DNA of 7,137 bases from Sphingobacterium sp. (lineage in GTDB: Bacteria > Bacteroidota > Bacteroidia > SpSt-205): assembly GCA_028276345.1 (NCBI GenBank), contig JAPYWM010000063.1, positions 1 to 7,137 on the forward strand, given 5' to 3'. Positions 1-7,137 of this stretch are shown one piece after another. Made by a program: the position numbers and the translations under genes. Every line of letters begins with the position of its first letter. The stretch's first letter is position 1. The notes under the pieces are model-generated. The model had not been told where the DNA came from. It saw only the letters and a program-made list of their open reading frames with translations, and made no database searches.

Positions 1-1288
1 CGAAGGTCTGCCGGAAGTTTCCGGCCAGAGCTACGCCATAGGCCTGATTTTGGAGGTAGGCTCGTAGGGCTGCAAAGAAGAGCGAGTCGTTTCTGACCCG
101 GTAGCGCAGCATGTGCAGGAGATAGGCACCCTTATCGTAGGAGAGCCGGCTATCAAAGATGCGGCTGTCGTTTAGCGTGTCGGGCACCCAGACGCTCCCA
201 CAAGGGCTGCTGATAATATTGTCGTGGGTGCTGACGAGCCAATTTCGGGCGGCTGAGGCCGTACCCAGCTTTTGCAGGGCAAGGTATTCACTATAGGAGG
301 CAAAACCTTCGTTGAGCCAGATATCTTGCCAGCTTGCGCAGGTGACATAATCACCAAACCACTGGTGGGCCAGCTCATGCGCTGTGAGCGTAAAGGTGAA
401 GAAGCCTTGCGTAGTCATGGTCTGATGCTCCATCCCCCCGCTAAATGGGGCCATCATGTGGCCGTATTTTTCTTGGTAGAAGGGGTAGGGGCCGAAGAGT
501 TTAGAAAACTCTCGCAGGAGGGCCGCCGTGGTGTCAATCTGAGCTTGGAACTGAGGTAGGGTACCGGGATTATTGTAGATGTAGTTTTGGACGAGCACCG
601 GCTGCGAAAGGCCCGGGATAGGGGCATAAAAGCTGTAATCAATGTACTCCGCTACGGCAAAGGCCACGAGATAGTAGGCGATGGGGTAGCGGGATTTCCA
701 CCTATAGCGGAGGCGGCCGTCGGGTAGGGTATCCACGCCTTCTAAGAGGCCGTTTGCGCCGGCTTTTGTGCCTGCCGGCACGGTGAGGAAAAGCCATACG
801 GAGTCGGCCTTATCGGTTAGGATTTGTTTGCAAGGCCACCAGGTATGCGCATAAAAGGGCTCGGTAAGCGTCCAGGTTACTTGATTTCCCCAGGTAGGCG
901 AAGCCCGGTTGAAGATACCTGTGGCCCCTGTGGAGGGCGGTGTACCTCGGTAAAAAACTTCGGCCTCTACGAGCGTCCCCTGAGGGGGCTGGGGATTGAG
1001 CGGGATTCGGATCGTATGGCCCCGCCGCAAAAAACTCTGCCGAACCCCACCGACCCGTACAGAGTCTACCGTCAGCGCGCTGTGTAGCTCAAAAGCCAAC
1101 GTATCTAAGCTGGTCGCCGTAACGGTGAGTTGGGTTCGGGCGTAGCCTTTGAGATTCAGGGAGAGGTGAGAGACTTCCAGGTCTAAGTGCCAGAAGCGGG
1201 CGTCGTATTTGAGGAGGAGGGCCCGGGTGGCCGCATCCTGCTGCGCCCATAAGCAGCTTAGCACGGCCATGGGGAGGACATAGCGCAT
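1..1288 (-). CDS. Exported M1-family zinc metallopeptidase (aminopeptidase), C-terminus cut by window edge
   Basis: This frame is open without a stop from ATG 1288 to the left edge (429 codons visible). It is an M1 (gluzincin) peptidase, a family that removes N-terminal residues from peptides using one zinc ion. Visible signatures are GGMEH at residues 284-288 (the substrate-amine-binding GxMEN position), HELAH at 304-308 (365-379), the third zinc ligand Glu327 after the canonical 18-residue spacing in a WLNEGFA context, and the transition-state Tyr384 in SYDKG. The catalytic set is therefore complete. Residues 1-15 look like a short signal peptide, probably cut in LWA|QQ; VLSC just before could be read as a weak lipobox. 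The N-terminal beta domain covers roughly residues 20-215. The start is supported by the signal peptide, not by a Shine-Dalgarno; an in-frame stop (the receptor's own TAA) lies 42 bases upstream. It follows the receptor gene by 39 bases, so cotranscription is likely. The missing C-terminus would show whether a type IX secretion tail is present. Confidence 0.93.
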   Translation of the reverse strand, partial: MRYVLPMAVLSCLWAQQDAATRALLLKYDARFWHLDLEVSHLSLNLKGYARTQLTVTATSLDTLAFELHSALTVDSVRVGGVRQSFLRRGHTIRIPLNPQPPQGTLVEAEVFYRGTPPSTGATGIFNRASPTWGNQVTWTLTEPFYAHTWWPCKQILTDKADSVWLFLTVPAGTKAGANGLLEGVDTLPDGRLRYRWKSRYPIAYYLVAFAVAEYIDYSFYAPIPGLSQPVLVQNYIYNNPGTLPQFQAQIDTTAALLREFSKLFGPYPFYQEKYGHMMAPFSGGMEHQTMTTQGFFTFTLTAHELAHQWFGDYVTCASWQDIWLNEGFASYSEYLALQKLGTASAARNWLVSTHDNIISSPCGSVWVPDTLNDSRIFDSRLSYDKGAYLLHMLRYRVRNDSLFFAALRAYLQNQAYGVALAGNFRQTF

Positions 1289-1327
1289 ACGCAAAGGTAA
1301 AACAATAAGGCAGGGCGAAGCCGCTTC

Positions 1328-3817
1328 TTACCACTCTTCGCCGCCCATGTCCGAAGGAGCCCCGCGTCGACGACGCCAGAAGTTCTCGCCGGCTTTGGTG
1401 CGCTGGTAGCGAACCTGCACGCCAAAGAGCTGGAAAGGCACACCGATTATGTTTTCCTGGACGAAGCCCGGCCCGGTGATATAGGTGCGAAAGCGGAGAT
1501 ACTGGTAGAAGGGGTTATACACGACGGCGCCGACGGACCAGCGGCCTTGGGCGAAAGTCTTTCGCAGGCCCAGCTCCTGAAACATGAACACCGGCTGCTG
1601 GCCTTGCAGGGCTACCCGGGGAGAGTTGTAGTTGCCCGAAAGCTCGGCTATCCAGTCGGCTCGGGGCCGCCACTGAATAGACCCCCGCACGCTATACTCG
1701 TAGCCAGTGTTTCGCAGGATAAAGGTACCTCGGTCCGCCCAGAGGTCTACATAGGCGCCTTCGCCGCTGAGCTGGAGGATGATTTTGTCTTTCCAGAAGG
1801 TTTTTCGCCAGAAAGCTGTCGCGCCGTAATAGCCTCGGCGGCCAGCATTGAGGAATGTCGTATTGGTGACCCCCGCAGCATCCACGAAGCTGTAATTTTC
1901 GATAGCGCCTTCTGTGTAGCGGGCAAAGAGGGTGAGAAAGGGAAAAAATCCGGCTTCTATGCTGTGGGTGATTTCTGGACGGAGGTTGGGATTGCCGTAA
2001 CTGATATTGCGGGGGTCGGCGGCGTCTATGAAGGGGTTGAGCTCACGCAGCCAGGGCCGCCGAGTGCGCTGGCTATAACTGAGCTGAATAGGGAAAATGC
2101 CCCGCACGCTGTAGCTCAGGAGGATATTGGGCAGGAGGTTGCCAAAGGATTGCTGGATGGGGAGGGTGCCGCGCAAAAAGCGTGCGTCATTGTAGGTATG
2201 CTCATACCGCAGGCCAGCTTTGAGGAGCCAGCGGTCTTTGGCCCAGGCGAGGGAAACGTAACTGGCTGGCACCCACTGGGTGATCCGAGAGGTATCGGCC
2301 CGCAAGAGGTATGGCTCAAACTGCTCCAGCGTGCGGTTGAAGCGTTCGTAAGCCGACTGGGTGGAGAGGCTGCGGAGGTTGAGACGTAAGCCCGTCTCTA
2401 CTTTCCAGCGCTCGCCTAAGGGCCGGGTGTAGTCGGCTTGAAACTGGCCTTCGTAGGTGTCTGCTCGGTTCTGGCTACGTTCCCGCAGGAAAAAGGTATC
2501 CAACGTAGCGAGCTGGTCTAAGGTATAGCGCTGGATGCGGGGTGAAAAGCCGCCCTGTAGCGATACAAAAAGCTCTTCGCCACTGCGGGTGGGGGACTTG
2601 TAGGTATAGTCCAAGTTGGCATTGAGCCCCCAGTCGTACAGGGGGAAGGTCGCCCGGCGGGAGTAGGTGATGGTAGCACCGTTAGCTAAGGCGGGATTTT
2701 GGAGGGTAACGAGCAGGTCGTTCACGCGGTCAAAGGAAAGGGTTCGGTACTGCACGCCCCAGCTAAACGTGCGGGCGGCATTCTGGATGAATTCGCCATT
2801 GTAGAAGATACCGGTCATGAAGCGCCGGGGCAGGAAGGAGCCATCTTGCGTGAGGATAGCAGGGCCGCCTGGGGTTTGGGACTCCCGGTAAAAGCGCGTG
2901 TAGCCAGTGCCGGCGTAGCGATAGCGGCCGTTGATATTGAAGGTGTGGGATTGGCGGCCGATTTTAGCGCCAAGCATAGCACTGCCATTGGCAAACTGCG
3001 TGGAAATGCCAGCGTTGAAGCTCGTGGTGAGGCCGTCTAAGCGGTTTTTCTTGAGGACGATATTTAGGATGACGGCGCCTTCGGCCTCATAACGGGCCGA
3101 GGGATTAGTAATCAGCTCGATTCGCTCTATCTGGTCGGCGGGAATAGCCCGCAGCGCATCGCCCGGGTTATTCGCAAAGAGCAAAGAGGGCTTGCCATCT
3201 ACATAAATGCGCACGGCTCCACTGCCCCGAACTTGGATGTTGCCATCTACGTCTAAGTTGACGGCGGGCATTTTGCGGAGGGCGTCCACAGCGTCGCCGC
3301 CCTGGATGGTAGGGTCTTTTTCTGGGGTATAGACGATTTTTTCGGGCTGGTACGTAACGGGGCTACGCTCGGCTTGGATTTCTACGGTTTGGAGTTCTAT
3401 GCCGACTTCGGAGAGGTAGAGGGTGCCGAGGTTGAGGTCTGGGCGGAGGGGGGTTGTTTCCACGAGGCGTTCGGTGGGGCGGTAACCCAGGGGCTGCATG
3501 CGCATACGATAGCGCCCGATAGGCACTTCTCGCATCACGAAAGCGCCATTCTCGTCCGATAGCGCGCCCGTGATGAGCTTATCCCCCCGATAGAGGGTAA
3601 TACTCACATAGGGAAGAGGCTCTTTGGTGGCGCTGTCTTTGAGGGTGCCGCGGATGGTGCCCTTGAGGGTGGCCTCGGGAGAGGGGCTGGAACGTTCGCC
3701 GCCCATGCCGGGCCGCCCCTCCGGCTGAGGACGGGGCAATCCACTTGGCAACTGCGCTACAAGCACCCCCAACCAGAGAAGTGCTACGCCAGATATCCTA
3801 ATAAACACATCTACCAT
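1328..3817 (-). CDS. TonB-dependent-receptor-like outer membrane beta-barrel protein (829 aa)
   Basis: The product is an outer-membrane beta-barrel protein of the Bacteroidota 'outer membrane beta-barrel family' (PF14905 type, related to SusC/TonB receptors); the substrate is unknown. Numbering is from ATG 3817. Residues 1-21 are a signal peptide with cleavage near VLVA|Q. Residues about 23-48 are a Pro/Gly-rich linker. Residues about 52-136 form a carboxypeptidase-regulatory-like beta-sandwich (GTIRGTLKDSATKEPLPYVS; then SDENGAF and GYRPTE). A plug domain spans about 145-257 with LRKMPAVNLDVDGNIQVRG, RIYVDGKP, IPADQIERIELITNPSARYEAEG and ILNIVLKKN, all hallmarks of the family. The remainder to residue 829 alternates aromatic and polar strands of a large barrel. 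The end is a short tail, RRRR then GGEEW. In-frame starts also exist at 3850 (ATG) and 3856 (TTG), but only 3817 places a basic residue directly before the hydrophobic core; no strong Shine-Dalgarno helps. No TonB box is obvious. The downstream M1 peptidase is probably in the same operon. Confidence 0.93.
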   Translation of the reverse strand: MVDVFIRISGVALLWLGVLVAQLPSGLPRPQPEGRPGMGGERSSPSPEATLKGTIRGTLKDSATKEPLPYVSITLYRGDKLITGALSDENGAFVMREVPIGRYRMRMQPLGYRPTERLVETTPLRPDLNLGTLYLSEVGIELQTVEIQAERSPVTYQPEKIVYTPEKDPTIQGGDAVDALRKMPAVNLDVDGNIQVRGSGAVRIYVDGKPSLLFANNPGDALRAIPADQIERIELITNPSARYEAEGAVILNIVLKKNRLDGLTTSFNAGISTQFANGSAMLGAKIGRQSHTFNINGRYRYAGTGYTRFYRESQTPGGPAILTQDGSFLPRRFMTGIFYNGEFIQNAARTFSWGVQYRTLSFDRVNDLLVTLQNPALANGATITYSRRATFPLYDWGLNANLDYTYKSPTRSGEELFVSLQGGFSPRIQRYTLDQLATLDTFFLRERSQNRADTYEGQFQADYTRPLGERWKVETGLRLNLRSLSTQSAYERFNRTLEQFEPYLLRADTSRITQWVPASYVSLAWAKDRWLLKAGLRYEHTYNDARFLRGTLPIQQSFGNLLPNILLSYSVRGIFPIQLSYSQRTRRPWLRELNPFIDAADPRNISYGNPNLRPEITHSIEAGFFPFLTLFARYTEGAIENYSFVDAAGVTNTTFLNAGRRGYYGATAFWRKTFWKDKIILQLSGEGAYVDLWADRGTFILRNTGYEYSVRGSIQWRPRADWIAELSGNYNSPRVALQGQQPVFMFQELGLRKTFAQGRWSVGAVVYNPFYQYLRFRTYITGPGFVQENIIGVPFQLFGVQVRYQRTKAGENFWRRRRGAPSDMGGEEW

Positions 3818-3992
3818 ATAGCCTGAAACAAAATGCTGGCAAGAGTACATGGGCAAGAAAGGCCTATGTGCGTTTGTGGGCGCGGCGGGCGGGATGGTTT
3901 AAGGCGCCTAAGAAGGGCAACTGCCCTGCTCTCTCCCCCGTTACTGCGCCGCAAGCCACAGCTAACCGCCAGCTGGAAAGGACGAGCTTGCC
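3818..3992. other. Intergenic gap between oxidoreductase and receptor genes
   Basis: This 175-base gap is the largest non-coding stretch in the window and the best place for a promoter for the receptor-peptidase pair. It holds two short palindromes (3902-3909 and 3914-3927). I could not find a convincing Bacteroidota promoter (TTTG near -33 with TAnnTTTG near -7) or a long hairpin followed by a T run on the minus strand. The first 39 bases next to the receptor could instead be coding if one of the receptor's upstream in-frame starts is used. Short overlapping frames on both strands here show no recognisable protein. Confidence 0.5.
3914..3927. repeat. Short inverted repeat AGGGCA-AC-TGCCCT
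   Basis: Two perfect 6-base arms (AGGGCA and TGCCCT) are separated by two bases, about 97 bases upstream of the receptor start. A separate 8-base palindrome, AGGCGCCT, sits five bases away at 3902-3909. The loop is too small for a normal hairpin of full arm length, so as RNA it would be a weak terminator for the oxidoreductase gene. As DNA it has the symmetry of a dimeric-regulator operator. Palindromes this short arise by chance in GC-rich DNA, so the functional reading is a guess. Confidence 0.3.
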
Positions 3993-4886
3993 TCACCTGC
4001 TACCCACAAGGTCTGCCAGCGCCGCCTCTATGGTGGGGAAAGTGAAAGCAAAACCTGCCTTTGAGAGGCGCTCGGGCACTGCGTACTGCCCTTTATGCAG
4101 GGTGTCGGCGAGGTCACCGTAAAGCCAGTAGAGGGGGCCCTTGGGAATGGGCAGCAGGATAAAAGCCCGCCTGTACTGGCGGAGGGCCTCCGATAGCTGA
4201 CGGGCCGAAACCGGATGCGGCGCACAGACGTTGTGCGGCCCGCTGACAGCTGGATGCTCGAGGGCCCACAGAAGCACTCTGACTACGTCACGGATGTGTA
4301 TCCAGGAGAAGCCCTGCGCACCCGGTGCAAAGTAGGTTCCTATGCCCAGCTGGAAGCCCTGTAAGAGCTTAGGCAGGGCACCGCCTTCTCGGGCCAGGAC
4401 CACACCGAATCGGGCGATAAAAGGCGCGATCGGGGCTTTCAGCGCAGCCGCTTCCCATGCCCGAGCCAGCCCCGCCAGAAAATCCTCCCCCGGGGGACTT
4501 TCCTCCGTACAGAGCGTTTGCGAAAGCGTATGGCCATAATAGCCCACGGCCGAGGCACTGATGAAGCGGGGAGGGGTATTCGCCTTCGCTAACCAGGTAG
4601 CGAGGGCCTCGGTGCTATCTACGCGGCTGTGCCAGAGGACTTCCTTGTAGGCGGCTGTCCAGCGCTGGCCTGCAATAGAAGCCCCCGCTAAATGCACTAC
4701 CGCCTCAAATGCATCGGGCTGGAGCGAAGCCGGCATTTCTTTGCCATTCCAGACGGCATAGGTGATCGGGCCGGCGGCTGGTCGAGGCCGCCGCGTGAGA
4801 ATGGTAACCTCATCTCCCTGAGCTACAAGGGCTTTCGTCAGCGCCTGCCCAATCAGCCCCGTCCCCCCCGTAAGAAGTACCCGCAT
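3993..4886 (-). CDS. TIGR01777-family NAD(P)-dependent SDR oxidoreductase / epimerase-like protein (297 aa)
   Basis: This is a full-length member of the TIGR01777 family (extended/atypical short-chain dehydrogenases related to E. coli YfcH and human SDR39U1), cytoplasmic and of unknown physiological substrate. The dinucleotide-binding Rossmann motif TGGTGLIG is at residues 6-13, HLAG at 65-68, and SASAVGYYG at 110-118, which places the family's tyrosine. Further family signatures are DFLAGLARAWEAAA at 135-148, RFGVVLAREGGALPKLL at 159-175, GFSWIHIRDV at 192-201 and GPHNVCAPHPVSA at 216-228. The C-terminal DUF1731-type segment, about 245-293, includes GDLADTL, GQYAVPERL and GFAFTFPTIEAAL. The length matches the family norm of about 300. 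ATG 4886 is chosen because a GGGAG Shine-Dalgarno lies four bases before it; a TTG at 4901 would only add MFGSL. It starts 21 bases after the stop of the M1-barrel gene, so the two are probably cotranscribed, though no functional link is evident. Confidence 0.95.
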   Translation of the reverse strand: MRVLLTGGTGLIGQALTKALVAQGDEVTILTRRPRPAAGPITYAVWNGKEMPASLQPDAFEAVVHLAGASIAGQRWTAAYKEVLWHSRVDSTEALATWLAKANTPPRFISASAVGYYGHTLSQTLCTEESPPGEDFLAGLARAWEAAALKAPIAPFIARFGVVLAREGGALPKLLQGFQLGIGTYFAPGAQGFSWIHIRDVVRVLLWALEHPAVSGPHNVCAPHPVSARQLSEALRQYRRAFILLPIPKGPLYWLYGDLADTLHKGQYAVPERLSKAGFAFTFPTIEAALADLVGSR

Positions 4887-4890
4887 CAGA

Positions 4891-4895
4891 CTCCC
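4891..4895 (-). promoter_or_regulatory. Ribosome binding site (GGGAG) of the TIGR01777 gene
   Basis: On the minus strand GGGAG is followed by TCTG and then ATG at 4886. It decides between the ATG and the upstream in-frame TTG at 4901. It is the only clear Shine-Dalgarno-like site before any of the three starts visible in this window. Confidence 0.6.
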
Positions 4896-4907
4896 AAACA
4901 AAAAACA

Positions 4908-7137
4908 TTAGAGGAGTCCGACGGGTGCGCCCCGTACATCCAGCGGAATCCGGATATGCCAGACGGCGTGATCGAGGATATTGCGTAGGCTCCCTGGACT
5001 TCGGGCTGGGCCGAATGCATCTCCCCACAGCGGGAAGTAGATGCCCATCACAAAGCGGTGGCGCCAGCGGATAGTCGTTAGCCCCAAGCTCAGGCTAACC
5101 AGCTCGCGGCGGCTTTCCGGGAGATACCCCACGTCGCCCCGTAGACGAATGGAGGAGATATGCGGCATGGGCAGCTCCACGTTGGCTGTGAGAAGCTGGC
5201 GCGTCAGGAGTGTATCGGTGGGTAGGCGCATGCCGCCTTGGTTTTCGGGGATTTGCCGACTCACAAAGCGCGGCGCACTGAGCCGAAACCGGTCTATAAG
5301 TACCTCTTCCCCGAAGGGATCATAGCCGGAGGGCCGCAGATACAGGTAGGGAGCGGCCGAACCGCTGAGATACCCCGCATACGCCCGCGCCCACAAGGCC
5401 CACTTGGAAAAGGCCCGCCAAAATAGCTGCCCTTCGAGCTCGAGCCGAAAGTGCCCCCGCCAGTCTACACCGCCCGACATAAAGCTATACCAGGTGAGGA
5501 TGGCCTCCTCGCGGCGAACCTCCCAGTCTAAGGCTGTATAGGCGGGACGGGCTTGGTTTTCCCACTGGTAGGTGCCGTTTTCGTCCTCGAAGGCGAGCTG
5601 GTAGGTACGCAAGCGCCAGGTCTCATGCCAGCCAAAGCAGTCTTGGGGGGCGCGCTTATGCGCTTCTACGCTCACCTTCGTCCGCAAAAGCCCGGAGAAG
5701 GCCATCACCCGTCCCCGTAGCTCTATCAGGTACCAGGGGTCCACGGGAAATGCCCGCAGCGTTACCCCGGCGCTCCCCCGCAGCGTCCCCCGCAAGAAGC
5801 TATACATGGGAAGGAGGTGAAACTCCAGCAGCCGCTTGGGGAAAAGGCCGTGGTTGATGAGCAGGCCCGCTAGGAGGCCATCCCGAAAGTTATACCCGAA
5901 AAGCGGCGTAAGCCCAATGTCAGTGCGAGAAAGGGCTGGGAGCGTGGCAGGCCCGAGATGAAATCGGGGCCGTTGATAGGTACGGAAGACCCCCCGGGTG
6001 AAGTAGAAGTTATTCCCCACACGCCGCTCAAAGAGCGCCTGCTGGGGATTGAGGGCGATGAGGTGCGTCTCGGGCGGCAGGGTTAGGGTGTCAGTGGCCT
6101 CCACCGCGAGGAAATGACTACCCACTAAGCGGCCGGTTTTACTGATCAGGCGGGCTTCCAGGTGCAGGCCCTGCCAGTAACCATGCGGCTCCTCTACCCG
6201 AATAGCATACCGCCCTGCCCCTACCGGCCGCACCCTTAGACGAAAGTCCGGCTCCCGGTCGCTGTAAAGTGCCTTCAAGAAGCCCTCTGCGGGAATGCCC
6301 TCCTGCCGCAGGGCCGCTACCCAGTCTTCGGGATAGGGGTGGCGAAAGGCCCAGGTCTGAAAGTAGCGCTGCATCCCCCGGTCAAACTGCGCCTCTCCCG
6401 CCGAGGCTTCCAGCGCCCACAAAAGCCCGCCCGTACGCTGATAAACCCCCAGGGCGTAGTTTATCGTGCTATAAAATTCCGAGCTAAGCGAGAGGGGCTG
6501 GTCGAGGTTCCAGTGATAGAGCGCCGGCGAGAGCGGATTAGACGGCATCAGGTAACTTAGCTTTCCCAATGGCACGGCCCCCCTGAAGAACCCACTGAGG
6601 GCGATTTTCAGGCGAGGGGTTTTACCGGTGGTATCTATGAGGGGCTGGTTGGGATTTTGGCCGCCCAGCCGCTGCTCGTAGTAGGTGTTGATGCCTTCAT
6701 CTTGCCAGGGGTGGCGGCGCTCGTTAGAGCCGAGGAGGCCCTGGAACCAGTTGTGGCCGACCTCATGGTGGATGACGGTGCGGAGGGAGCTGGTATCCAT
6801 TTGGCAGCCGCCGATGACGGTGATCATGGGGTATTCCATGCCGCCGCCGGCACCCAGAGCACCCTCGACGGCTGTCGCATGCGCATATGGATAGGGGCCT
6901 ACCCAAGCGGAAAGGTTTGTGACGGCTTCCACAATATAGCGGGGGGCATTCTTCCAGCTTTTTGCGCAGGCAGGGCGAAAGAGGGCTACGCAAGCCACCC
7001 GATGGCCATTCGGTAACGTCACGGTGTCGCTTAGCACCGCATACCGGGGGTCCGCAAACCACGCAAAGTCATGCACGCTATCCTGTACAAAGCGGAGGGT
7101 TTTCGGGGGGGCTGTGGAGCTGGTATCCCACGCTGGG
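4908..7137 (-). CDS. M1-family zinc metallopeptidase with C-terminal outer-membrane beta-barrel, N-terminus cut by window edge
   Basis: The frame is open from the right edge to TAA 4908-4910 (742 codons); the true start lies outside. GTG 7076 is internal, since upstream codons read RFVQDSVHDFAWFADP, a stretch typical of M1 enzymes. Numbering from 7076: GGGMEYPM at 77-84 (substrate-binding position), HEVGH at 104-108 (6753-6767), third zinc ligand Glu127 in WQDEG after the canonical 18-residue spacing, and the probable catalytic Tyr212 in VYQRTGG. The helical domain runs to about 275 (YFQTWAFRHPYPEDW). A beta-sandwich-like region follows at about 277-350. From about 385 to 722 the sequence changes to amphipathic strands with short turns, for example PLFGYNFRDGLLAGLLINHG, LLEFHLLPMYSF and HAVWHIRIPLDVRG. 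This resembles an outer-membrane barrel and is not part of the classical M1 fold. I infer a peptidase anchored in the outer membrane. The last residue is Leu, not the usual aromatic. The TIGR01777 gene follows after 20 bases. Confidence 0.9.
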   Translation of the reverse strand, partial: PAWDTSSTAPPKTLRFVQDSVHDFAWFADPRYAVLSDTVTLPNGHRVACVALFRPACAKSWKNAPRYIVEAVTNLSAWVGPYPYAHATAVEGALGAGGGMEYPMITVIGGCQMDTSSLRTVIHHEVGHNWFQGLLGSNERRHPWQDEGINTYYEQRLGGQNPNQPLIDTTGKTPRLKIALSGFFRGAVPLGKLSYLMPSNPLSPALYHWNLDQPLSLSSEFYSTINYALGVYQRTGGLLWALEASAGEAQFDRGMQRYFQTWAFRHPYPEDWVAALRQEGIPAEGFLKALYSDREPDFRLRVRPVGAGRYAIRVEEPHGYWQGLHLEARLISKTGRLVGSHFLAVEATDTLTLPPETHLIALNPQQALFERRVGNNFYFTRGVFRTYQRPRFHLGPATLPALSRTDIGLTPLFGYNFRDGLLAGLLINHGLFPKRLLEFHLLPMYSFLRGTLRGSAGVTLRAFPVDPWYLIELRGRVMAFSGLLRTKVSVEAHKRAPQDCFGWHETWRLRTYQLAFEDENGTYQWENQARPAYTALDWEVRREEAILTWYSFMSGGVDWRGHFRLELEGQLFWRAFSKWALWARAYAGYLSGSAAPYLYLRPSGYDPFGEEVLIDRFRLSAPRFVSRQIPENQGGMRLPTDTLLTRQLLTANVELPMPHISSIRLRGDVGYLPESRRELVSLSLGLTTIRWRHRFVMGIYFPLWGDAFGPARSPGSLRNILDHAVWHIRIPLDVRGAPVGLL

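Noticed and set aside
272..559. A 95-codon plus-strand frame
   Set aside because: It is antisense to the HELAH/NEGFA region of the left-hand M1 peptidase, which is open across the whole stretch on the minus strand.
1317..1327. Inverted repeat GAAGC-C-GCTTC immediately after the receptor stop codon, as a terminator
   Set aside because: The arms are five bases with a one-base loop and no T run follows on the minus strand; the next gene starts only 28 bases later, so read-through is more likely.
1547..2389. A 280-codon open frame on the plus strand
   Set aside because: It lies wholly antisense to the receptor's barrel region, whose minus-strand frame has clear family motifs on both sides. The translation shows no recognisable domain and reads as the complement of GC-rich codons.
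3811..4122. Several 60-84 codon frames across the 3818-3992 gap on both strands
   Set aside because: They run into the flanking genes out of frame, have no ribosome binding site or recognisable motif, and are expected by chance in GC-rich DNA with few stop codons.
4810..4908. Possible overlapping start (TAATG) right after the M1-barrel stop, giving a product beginning MFFVWESD
   Set aside because: This frame runs out of register through the TIGR01777 gene, whose Rossmann motif and GGGAG-preceded ATG at 4886 identify the true frame; the ATG at 4908 opens only a short shadow frame.
6657..7016. A 119-codon open frame on the plus strand
   Set aside because: It is antisense to the zinc-binding core of the right-hand M1 peptidase (HEVGH, GGMEY), which fixes the coding strand; its Ala/Val-rich product is an artefact of the complementary codons.

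Overview
This window is an ordinary-looking stretch of a bacterial chromosome that most likely comes from the phylum Bacteroidota. The evidence is a SusC-style outer-membrane receptor with a carboxypeptidase-regulatory-like N-terminal domain and an 'outer membrane beta-barrel family' body, two M1 metallopeptidases of the subtypes with GGMEH and GGMEY signatures that are common in that phylum, signal peptides ending in ...A|Q, and mostly weak Shine-Dalgarno sequences. The DNA is GC-rich for the phylum, judged by eye. I cannot name a genus.

All four genes lie on the minus strand and are read from right to left. First comes a long M1 peptidase with a C-terminal membrane beta-barrel (4908 to beyond 7137, N-terminus outside the window). 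After 20 bases comes a TIGR01777-family SDR oxidoreductase (3993-4886). A 175-base gap (3818-3992) then separates it from the TonB-dependent-receptor-like outer-membrane protein (1328-3817). After a further 39 bases comes a second, exported M1 aminopeptidase (1288 to beyond position 1, C-terminus outside the window). The spacing suggests two transcription units, 'M1-barrel + oxidoreductase' and 'receptor + M1 peptidase', with the 175-base gap as the likeliest place for an internal promoter.

Three of the four products should act in the cell envelope or outside it. A plausible but unproven reading is that two zinc peptidases, one anchored in the outer membrane and one secreted or surface-bound, trim peptides near an outer-membrane receptor. 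The oxidoreductase is cytoplasmic, of unknown substrate, and may be there by chance. I found no RNA genes, mobile elements, CRISPR arrays or phage genes. The most unusual feature is the peptidase-barrel fusion at the right edge. I did not find a clear new system.
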